The position numbers were made by a program, and so were the translations under genes. The notes beneath the pieces are model-generated. The model ran no database searches, was not told the origin of the DNA, and was given only the letters and a program-made list of their open reading frames with translations. A stretch of DNA of 22,312 bases from Acidimicrobiaceae bacterium UBA7830 (lineage in GTDB: Bacteria; Actinomycetota; Acidimicrobiia; Acidimicrobiales; Ilumatobacteraceae): NCBI GenBank assembly GCA_002501485.1, contig DLTS01000025.1:1-22312 (forward strand), given 5' to 3'. Below are positions 6,802 through 12,960 of the stretch, in pieces (the stretch's first letter is position 1; every line of letters begins with the position of its first letter).

Positions 6802-7694
6802 CCATTACACAAGACGGTGATCAGCAAATTTCCAGGAGTGATGATGGCTCAGGCGAGGATGTAGGTGCTCCTGTCCAAAGCCGTAATAAGCGTCGACGCA
6901 GTGCAGCCGATCTCGCTCGGCAGTTCCTTCCACCTCTGCTCCTTGGCGCTCTCATCGTCGGAGCGTGGTATTACGTGTCGTATGGGCTGCTCACAGAGGA
7001 GAGGCGATTCTTGCTACGTCCTCCGCATGAGATCCTTCAGGTCGGATTCCTCGATTGGGATCACTTCTCTGAAATTCTGCAAGCACTGTGGAGCTCTACC
7101 CGGGTTGCCCTGATCGGTCTTACAATCTCGATCACTATCGGCTTCTTCCTCTCAACCATCATGAGTCAGACGAAGATTATTGAGAGAGCGATCTTTCCCT
7201 ACATGGTGATGTTGCAGGCAATTCCAATTCTTGCCATCGTTCCTCTCATCGGCTTTTGGTGGGGTTACGGAACCACGTCACGTATTGCGGTGTGCGTGAT
7301 CATTTCGCTGTTCCCAATCATCGTGAACACTCTGTTCGGGCTGCAGTCTGCCGAGCGTGGACTTCATGATTTGTTCACCTTGCACCATGCGTCACGATTG
7401 ACTCGACTGCGAAAGTTGATGTTCCCTGCTGCTCGCCCTGCAATCTTCGCTGGCCTCCGCATTTCAGCCGGACTTTCAGTCATTGGTGCCATCGTCGGCG
7501 ATTACTTCTTTGGCCAAGGAGCAGTAGGCATCGGACAACTTCTCAAGCGTTACTCAAGCCGGCTCGAAGGAGAAGAGCTTCTCGCTGCCGTCATCATGTC
7601 CTCAGCGCTCGGTGTCACCGTCTTCTTGTTCTTTGGATGGCTGCAAAACATTGCCATTGGCAAATGGCACGAATCCTCAGGCGCAGACTCCTAA
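6798..7694 (+). CDS. ABC importer permease (SsuC/ThiX/RibX type)
   Basis: This is an integral membrane subunit of 298 aa with a polar, Lys/Arg-rich N-terminal tail of about 40 residues and then roughly six hydrophobic segments (binding-protein-dependent transport family 1). The cytoplasmic coupling (EAA) loop can be read in the stretch around SAERGLHDLFTLHHAS, followed by LRKLMFPAARPAIFAGLRIS, where it would contact the ATPase. The start overlaps the ATPase stop as ATGA, a sign of coupled translation. After the stop there are 55 bases before the binding-protein gene, and most of these contain no G. Confidence 0.92.
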   Translation: MTITQDGDQQISRSDDGSGEDVGAPVQSRNKRRRSAADLARQFLPPLLLGALIVGAWYYVSYGLLTEERRFLLRPPHEILQVGFLDWDHFSEILQALWSSTRVALIGLTISITIGFFLSTIMSQTKIIERAIFPYMVMLQAIPILAIVPLIGFWWGYGTTSRIAVCVIISLFPIIVNTLFGLQSAERGLHDLFTLHHASRLTRLRKLMFPAARPAIFAGLRISAGLSVIGAIVGDYFFGQGAVGIGQLLKRYSSRLEGEELLAAVIMSSALGVTVFLFFGWLQNIAIGKWHESSGADS

Positions 7695-7737
7695 TTTTCT
7701 AGTCCCTACCACCACACCCACACACAACCACAATCCA

Positions 7738-7746
7738 AGGGGGAGA
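7738..7746 (+). promoter_or_regulatory. Strong ribosome-binding site fixing the TTG start at 7750
   Basis: The purine run AGGGGGAGA sits just before TTG 7750 and follows a leader with no G from 7703 to 7738. It decides the start of the binding lipoprotein, because the encoded signal peptide begins directly after it, whereas the in-frame ATG at 7612 lies inside the permease gene. Confidence 0.7.
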
Positions 7747-7749
7747 ACC

Positions 7750-8937
7750 TTGCTGATTACATCAACCCGAAAGAAATCCTTGAGAACACTGTTAGCTCTC
7801 GCTACCGCCGTGTCTCTCGTTGCCGCATGTGGCAGCGACGACGACGCCGGCGATACGGCGGCCGAAGAGGAATCAACTACAGAAGAAACACCAGCCTCTC
7901 CAGTAGCTGAAGCTGGTGTTCTTACCGATATTTGTCCTGATCCGTTGGTGATTCAGACTGACTGGCATACAGAGTCTGAGCATGGAGCGTTGTACAACTT
8001 GCTCGGTGATGATTACACCGTTGATAAGGGTCGCAGCGCAACGGTTGGCCCAATGACGCTTGATGGTGTCGATCTTGGTATCGATTTTGAGATTCGTGAG
8101 GGCGGTCCCGCTATCGGGTTCTCCTCACCTTCATCGATTATTTACAGCGATGATTCGGTGCACTTGGCGTACGCCAACACAGATGCGCAGATTCTGACCT
8201 ACGAAGACACACCAATGTTGTCAGTGGTTGCTCCGTTGGAGAAGAACCCACAGATGATTATGTGGGACCCAGCGACGTACCCAGATGTTGAAGATCTTGA
8301 AGATCTGAGAGATCTTGGCGTCACGATCAACATCTTCGCTGGTCAAACCTACGCAGACATTTTCGTTGCCCAAGGTGTGCTGACGGAAGATCAGATTGAT
8401 CCTTCCTACGATGCAACCCCTTCCCGCTTCATTGCAGAACAGGGTGCAATCGCTCAGCAGGGGTTCGCTTCTTCTGAGCCATACGCATACAAGAACACCT
8501 ACGAAGAATGGGGCAAGGACGTTGCATTCACATTGTTGAATGACAACGGCTTCCCGATCTACAGCCAGACCATCGCTATCAAGCCTTCAATGAAGGATGA
8601 GATGGATGCCTGCTTGACCGAGATTGTTCCAATCTTCCAGCAATCAGTGGTGAGCTACCACGGAGACCCCGCCCGCACCAACGCAATGATCGTTGACATC
8701 AACGAGCAATACGATGACGGATGGGTATACACCGCAGGTAACGCAGAGTTTGCTGCAGGAGCGATGGCCCAATACGGCCTCGTCGGCAACGGACCAGACG
8801 ACATCGTTGGCAACATGGATACAGACCGAATCCAAGAAATGATCGACGCCGTCGCACAGGCCGGCCTCAGTGAGACAACCCTCACCCCAGCCGACCTCGT
8901 CACCAACGAGTACATCGACACCTCAATCGGCCTCTGA
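7750..8937 (+). CDS. ABC importer substrate-binding lipoprotein (NMT1/ThiY/RibY-like)
   Basis: This is an extracytoplasmic solute receptor of 395 aa. With the TTG start it opens with a charged n-region (TRKKS), a hydrophobic core and the lipobox LVAAC, so Cys 27 is the lipid anchor. An acidic linker rich in Asp, Glu and Thr follows to about residue 55. The mature domain begins with IQTDWHTESEHGALYNLLG, a pattern of the NMT1/THI5-like receptors that bind pyrimidine precursors, riboflavin or related N-compounds, and continues with GGPAIGFSSPSSI, the usual second ligand-loop region. It is the last gene of the importer operon and is followed by a strong terminator. The enzymes on the left make a nitrogen heterocycle a reasonable cargo; this is inference. 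Confidence 0.88.
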   Translation: MLITSTRKKSLRTLLALATAVSLVAACGSDDDAGDTAAEEESTTEETPASPVAEAGVLTDICPDPLVIQTDWHTESEHGALYNLLGDDYTVDKGRSATVGPMTLDGVDLGIDFEIREGGPAIGFSSPSSIIYSDDSVHLAYANTDAQILTYEDTPMLSVVAPLEKNPQMIMWDPATYPDVEDLEDLRDLGVTINIFAGQTYADIFVAQGVLTEDQIDPSYDATPSRFIAEQGAIAQQGFASSEPYAYKNTYEEWGKDVAFTLLNDNGFPIYSQTIAIKPSMKDEMDACLTEIVPIFQQSVVSYHGDPARTNAMIVDINEQYDDGWVYTAGNAEFAAGAMAQYGLVGNGPDDIVGNMDTDRIQEMIDAVAQAGLSETTLTPADLVTNEYIDTSIGL

Positions 8938-8955
8938 CCGATCAGTAACTGAGAA

Positions 8956-8986
8956 GGGCGGGTGCCGAAAGGTACCCGCCCTTTTT
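8956..8986 (+). terminator. Rho-independent terminator after the ABC importer operon
   Basis: An 11-bp stem (GGGCGGGTGCC at 8956-8966 with GGTACCCGCCC at 8971-8981, one G-U pair) is closed by a GAAA tetraloop and followed by TTTTT at 8982-8986. It starts 18 bases past the stop at 8937. On the minus strand the T-tail is only TTCTC, so it would serve the converging gene at 9057 less well. Confidence 0.93.
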
Positions 8987-9056
8987 GCGTTAGGGTGCGA
9001 GTTCCTGGATCATCCATCCCAAGTTTCAAGAATCGAGCCGTGAAGGCTTGCTGCAA

Positions 9057-10625
9057 CTAACGATCGCGAAGTGCGCGCATTGCCGCGTTACGACCGGCTC
9101 CACCAAAGATTCCTGCACCAGGAAATGCTGCGGCGCCTGCGAGATGCAGACCTTGCAATGGTCCTCGGTGTCGGGTCAGGTCCGCCGGTTTACCTCGCAA
9201 TGTGGCCAATGGCGACCCTGCATACGCAGGCGTGTGGCCACGTGGCATGAAGAACTCATTTTCATAACGATCTGGGGTCATCGAACGCCACCGTTTGACA
9301 CGAAGCGTTCCCGGTTCACACAACGAGTCAAGAATCTCAAGCCAACGTTCCGGCTCTGATGAGGACGCCCAGTTATGCGTATACGGAGTGAAGAGCACTT
9401 CGAGGCTCAATACGTGCTCAGATGCATCGAGCTGCATCGAGTGGTCGAGATTGGTCGGAATGTTGATGAGGAGGCTTGGTCGGCTTGCCACCTCACCAAC
9501 CGAGCGCCGCTGGTGAGCTTCTTCAAGGTCTAAAGGCGTTGGGGCAATGACGGTTGTCGGCGTATGAAGGTCGCTGTCACCAACCGCTCGACGTAGGCGG
9601 TCTTCAAATTTGTAGACAGGGAGACCGTCGAGGACGAGATCGAGTTTTGACTCGTAGCCATCGAGAACTGGCTGCGTTTTCCACCCCTCGATTGGTTTGA
9701 CATCAGCCAGTGATGAGTTACTCAACCATTCGCTAAAGATCTTCTGAGGGTCGCTAGAAACGAGGACGCAACGTGCATCAATGCGGCGGCCGTCTGCGAG
9801 CGAGACTCCGGTGACCTGCTGGCCGCATGTTTCGAGGCGAACCACTCGGGCTGACGTGATGGTTTCACCCCCCGCAGCGGTAAACGAACGATGAATGGCA
9901 TCGGTGAGAGCGCCACTTCCTCCCTTTGGCCTGCCGGTGCGAATGAGATGTTTGGTGGCGTACAGCGCCCCCGCGAGACCGGTACCGGGCATCGACGGAT
10001 GCACGCCCCACACGCTTGGACCGGTGACGACAGCAGGCATCCAGATGCGCCAGTCATCGAAATACGATTCGTAAACTTCGAGAGCGCTTTTCTTGCTCCA
10101 TTTGAGTAGGCGCCGAGCTCCCCGGCCCTTTAGCGATGCCACACCTTGCAAGAAGTTGCCGGTCGACGGGGCGGTGCGTGCCATTTCGATCACCAGTTCC
10201 GCGACCGGCAGTGCATCTTCGAGGTACTTTCGATAGCTCTCCACCCATGCCGGATGGGTTTTTGCAAGTGTGTCGAGGTGTTCTTCAACATGATGGCGAA
10301 ATACCCAAGAGTTATTGGGTTCGTAACTCGAGTGAACAGCTGAGATCTCAGACTCAAGGTAAGTGAGTCCGTGCTCTTTGAGGTCGAGTTCGTCGAGCAG
10401 TGGCATCGTACGAATCATCGAGTGGTCACAATTACAGATGTTGAATCGGGCGCCCAGATCAGTCACGGTTGACGCACAACCACCCACTTCATTTCGTGCC
10501 TCAACGAGGATGGTCTGAAGGCCAGCACGAGCAAGGTAGGCGGCCGCGATCAACCCGTTGTGTCCACCGCCCACGACAATCGCGTCGGCGCGCTGTACGT
10601 CGTCGGGCTGTTCGATACTCGCCAC
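9057..10625 (-). CDS. Phytoene desaturase-like FAD oxidoreductase (CrtI/PYROXD2 family)
   Basis: This is a FAD flavoenzyme of 522 aa. The N-terminus carries the Rossmann dinucleotide motif VVGGGHNGLIAAAYLARAG and then the Glu of VEARNEVGGCAST. The C-terminus has LHLAGAAAFPGAGIFGGAGR, the closing FAD motif of carotenoid desaturase-like amine oxidoreductases. The group includes carotenoid desaturases and many uncharacterised members such as PYROXD2. No phytoene synthase or other carotenoid gene is nearby, so a pigment role is not supported here. The start is a GTG at 10625, six bases after the -10 box TACCGT, with no Shine-Dalgarno. It is divergent from the dipeptidase gene and converges on the importer operon, with the terminator in between. 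Confidence 0.87.
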   Translation of the reverse strand: MASIEQPDDVQRADAIVVGGGHNGLIAAAYLARAGLQTILVEARNEVGGCASTVTDLGARFNICNCDHSMIRTMPLLDELDLKEHGLTYLESEISAVHSSYEPNNSWVFRHHVEEHLDTLAKTHPAWVESYRKYLEDALPVAELVIEMARTAPSTGNFLQGVASLKGRGARRLLKWSKKSALEVYESYFDDWRIWMPAVVTGPSVWGVHPSMPGTGLAGALYATKHLIRTGRPKGGSGALTDAIHRSFTAAGGETITSARVVRLETCGQQVTGVSLADGRRIDARCVLVSSDPQKIFSEWLSNSSLADVKPIEGWKTQPVLDGYESKLDLVLDGLPVYKFEDRLRRAVGDSDLHTPTTVIAPTPLDLEEAHQRRSVGEVASRPSLLINIPTNLDHSMQLDASEHVLSLEVLFTPYTHNWASSSEPERWLEILDSLCEPGTLRVKRWRSMTPDRYENEFFMPRGHTPAYAGSPLATLRGKPADLTRHRGPLQGLHLAGAAAFPGAGIFGGAGRNAAMRALRDR

Positions 10626-10631
10626 GTCCCA

Positions 10632-10637
10632 ACGGTA
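10632..10637 (-). promoter_or_regulatory. -10 box TACCGT, leaderless promoter of the FAD oxidoreductase
   Basis: On the minus strand TACCGT is followed by TGGGAC and then GTG at 10625, the box-N6-start geometry. Its TA overlaps the TA of the plus-strand box at 10636-10641. Confidence 0.55.
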
Positions 10638-10641
10638 GCGT
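10636..10641 (+). promoter_or_regulatory. -10 box TAGCGT, leaderless promoter of the D,D-dipeptidase operon
   Basis: TAGCGT is followed by TCAAGT and then the GTG at 10648. The two opposing boxes share bases 10636-10637, so the promoters for the two divergent genes physically overlap. Confidence 0.55.
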
Positions 10642-10647
10642 TCAAGT

Positions 10648-11391
10648 GTGGCTTCATTCGAACAAGGTCATCTCACAGCAGATCCAGAGAACCTTGACGT
10701 CGAATGGTTCGACATCCTTCCAATTGGTGATCCAATCGCCAACATTGTTGAACCCGAGCACTTCACACCAGTGTTGAACGACTGCGGCGAAGCGCTCGTC
10801 GACATCAGCCCATCGTTTGACTGCGCACAGGCGTACTTCTGCGCCGGTTGGCAGCACAGCATGACGGAGACATACCTCAGGTCAGGTATTGCGCAACGGC
10901 TTCAAAAGGTCAACGTCTCGCTCCCAGAGGGCTTCTCAATCTTCGTCTTTGACGCCTGGCGTTCACTCGCTCTCCAGGCTGAGCTATTCGAGGCCGCCTA
11001 TGGCGATGCCAGCCTCCCGCCCGGATTTCTTGCCACACCTTCAAACGAGACAACTCTCCCTTCTCCGCATATGAGCGGAGGCACGGTCGATCTCACCCTT
11101 TCTTATCGGGGCACACCCCTTGCCCTCGGCACATCATTTGACAATTTTGACCAATACGCAGCGGTCACGGCATTCGAGGAAGCCGACAGCATCGTGAGGA
11201 GACTCCGACGGCTGCTGCACTCGTCCATGCGACATCAAGAGTTTGTTGTCTACTCCGGCGAATGGTGGCACTTTGAGTACGGGACACCACGATGGGCAGC
11301 GATTACCGGGCGATCGGGCTGCTACCAGATTGCAAAGATCTCCGACGTGCGCCCCGAATCAGATCAAGGCCGAGAAAGCAAATCTTCATGA
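10648..11391 (+). CDS. VanX-type D-Ala-D-Ala dipeptidase (M15 family)
   Basis: This is a zinc D,D-dipeptidase-like protein of 247 aa. SPHMSGGTVDLTL matches the SxHxxGxAxD signature, giving His 141 and Asp 148 as zinc ligands. EWWHFEY gives the catalytic Glu 205 and the third ligand His 208. FDAWRSLALQ matches the conserved Arg-containing segment of the family. No signal peptide is seen, so it should act in the cytoplasm and hydrolyse D-Ala-D-Ala or related dipeptides, in cell-wall turnover or nutrition. It is longer than VanX itself (about 200 aa). No vanH, vanA or two-component genes are near, so a glycopeptide-resistance role is not indicated. The start is a leaderless-type GTG. The stop overlaps the next gene's ATG by 4 bases. 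Confidence 0.88.
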   Translation: MASFEQGHLTADPENLDVEWFDILPIGDPIANIVEPEHFTPVLNDCGEALVDISPSFDCAQAYFCAGWQHSMTETYLRSGIAQRLQKVNVSLPEGFSIFVFDAWRSLALQAELFEAAYGDASLPPGFLATPSNETTLPSPHMSGGTVDLTLSYRGTPLALGTSFDNFDQYAAVTAFEEADSIVRRLRRLLHSSMRHQEFVVYSGEWWHFEYGTPRWAAITGRSGCYQIAKISDVRPESDQGRESKSS

Positions 11392-12443
11392 CACTGGAGT
11401 GCGGCCGGATTGCTGGGGTCCCGGTGCGTCTGCATTGGAGCGCACTCATCGTGGCTGCATATCTCGCATATTCACTCGGCACAACAACTTCGGTCGTTGC
11501 TGCCCTCATTGGCGTGGCCGGCTTTGGTCTTTCAATTCTTGGCCATGAGGTCGGTCACGCCCTCGTTGCACGACGTTTCGGGGTTGCCACCACGTCCATT
11601 GACCTTTGGGCATTGGGAGGTGTGGCACGACTTGCCTCAGAGGCACCCACCCCACGTTCGGAGGGGTTCATTGCGGCAGCAGGGCCAGGAGCAAGTGCTG
11701 TCTTAAGTATTGCAAGTTGGATTGGGTGGATGACGCTTCCGATCGCCGGAATTAGAGGAGAGATCGGACGGGTGCTTCTTTGGCTTGCGATTCTCAACGT
11801 AGCGTTGTGCATTTTCAACATGTTGCCGGGCTCGCCGCTCGATGGTGGGCGGGTATTGCGCGCCATACGGTGGGCACGACACGGCGATCGACCAAGGGCA
11901 ATTCGAGAATCAGCCCGCTCCGGCATCTTCATCGGGGTTGCCCTTGTGATCGCCTCGATTGGTCTTACGGTGACGGGCAGAACATCGGTGATGTTGGTCT
12001 TTGTCGGCCTGTTCATCGCGGCAAATGCTCGAGCAGAACTGACGATGGGGCGACTACATGACAGCGTAAGCAACGTCACCGTCGGCTCCGTTGCATGGAT
12101 GGGTCTCGCCCATGCAGACGAAGTCACCACGGTGGCTGAACTCATCGACGAGCAGCAGCGTATTGGTGAAGCTGAGGCAGTGCTCGTCGTGGCTCATCGC
12201 AATGTCGTCGGGATTGCTCTCGTAGAGGATCTCTTCCGGGTGCCGCCGGATGAGCGCCGAAAGACTCAACTTGGTGACCTCATGCGAATGATCGCTGATC
12301 TCCCTGACGCATCAACCACCACACCGCTCGCCGACCTGCTATTCAAGATCGACCCGAGCACACCCGTCATTCTCGTAAGAGAAGGTGACTCACTCGTCGG
12401 CGTCGTGCCGCCGACACGTTTACGCCAGTTGCTTGAGATCTAA
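11388..12443 (+). CDS. Site-2 protease family (M50) with C-terminal CBS pair
   Basis: This is an intramembrane zinc metalloprotease of about 351 aa. I start it at the ATG at 11388, overlapping the dipeptidase stop as ATGA and giving MTLECGRIAGVPVRLHW, the usual opening of the family; an upstream in-frame ATG at 11292 lies inside the dipeptidase gene. GHEVGHALVARRFGV provides HExxH at residues 53-57 within a membrane helix, and NMLPGSPLDGGRVLRA provides the second catalytic Asp motif. Several further hydrophobic helices follow. The last 120 or so residues resemble two CBS repeats, for example the segments ending VGIALVEDLF and VGVVPPTRL, which commonly sense nucleotides. This is the arrangement of the actinobacterial and archaeal CBS-bearing S2P group. 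The protein substrate is unknown. Confidence 0.88.
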   Translation: MTLECGRIAGVPVRLHWSALIVAAYLAYSLGTTTSVVAALIGVAGFGLSILGHEVGHALVARRFGVATTSIDLWALGGVARLASEAPTPRSEGFIAAAGPGASAVLSIASWIGWMTLPIAGIRGEIGRVLLWLAILNVALCIFNMLPGSPLDGGRVLRAIRWARHGDRPRAIRESARSGIFIGVALVIASIGLTVTGRTSVMLVFVGLFIAANARAELTMGRLHDSVSNVTVGSVAWMGLAHADEVTTVAELIDEQQRIGEAEAVLVVAHRNVVGIALVEDLFRVPPDERRKTQLGDLMRMIADLPDASTTTPLADLLFKIDPSTPVILVREGDSLVGVVPPTRLRQLLEI

Positions 12444-12452
12444 TTCGTACTA

Positions 12453-12950
12453 TTAGGCGTCAGCGACAATGCCTTCGCGCTCGACCACCGGGGGCTTGTC
12501 GCTCCAAGGGAAATTGATCCAGAGGTCGGTTCTCTTCCAGACGTAGTCGCACTGAACAACAGAATGCGATTTCTCGTAGATGACTGCGGTACGGACTTCG
12601 CCTACCTTGCCTGCGCAAAAGTCGTGAACGCTTTTCAAGGTATGTCCTGTGTCTGCTACGTCGTCAACGATAAGGAGCTTCGCCTGACCAAGGTCAACAA
12701 AGTCTGGGGCTGGAGGAAGAATACGAGGGACTTCAAGACGTTCATCGACTCCCGTATAAAACTCGACGTTCATCGTGTAGGTGTTCTTCACTGCGAGGGC
12801 GTAACCGAGCGCACCTCCGATGCACAGGCCACCTCGTGCGATTGACAAGATCATTTCTGGTTCGTAGCCGTCGTCGGCCACCATTTTTGCAAGGTCGCGT
12901 GATGCCTCCCCGAACTGTTCCCAACCAAGTATCTCGCGCTCTTCAGACAT
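12453..12950 (-). CDS. Purine-type phosphoribosyltransferase
   Basis: This is a type I phosphoribosyltransferase of about 165 aa. The PRPP-binding loop LLIVDDVADTGHTL is intact, and ILSIARGGLCIGGALGYAL is the upstream PPi-loop region. Length and the closing WINFPWSDKPP resemble xanthine-guanine/hypoxanthine phosphoribosyltransferases, which make IMP, XMP or GMP from free bases. I use the ATG at 12950, preceded by GGAG five bases upstream and 10 bases after the stop of the Mo subunit; an in-frame start at 12980 would overlap that gene. It is the last gene of the xanthine-dehydrogenase-type operon, so base oxidation and base salvage share one message. It converges on the site-2 protease with only 9 bases between stops. 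Confidence 0.87.
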   Translation of the reverse strand: MSEEREILGWEQFGEASRDLAKMVADDGYEPEMILSIARGGLCIGGALGYALAVKNTYTMNVEFYTGVDERLEVPRILPPAPDFVDLGQAKLLIVDDVADTGHTLKSVHDFCAGKVGEVRTAVIYEKSHSVVQCDYVWKRTDLWINFPWSDKPPVVEREGIVADA

Positions 12951-12960
12951 GTCTCCGACG

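Noticed and set aside
9057..10625. Carotenoid biosynthesis gene
   Set aside because: The fold is that of phytoene desaturase, but no phytoene synthase, cyclase or other pigment gene is adjacent, and the family is wide.
11555..12145. A 196-codon open frame on the minus strand opposite the site-2 protease
   Set aside because: It mirrors the codon pattern of the protease, has no recognisable domain, and the protease on the other strand has complete catalytic motifs.
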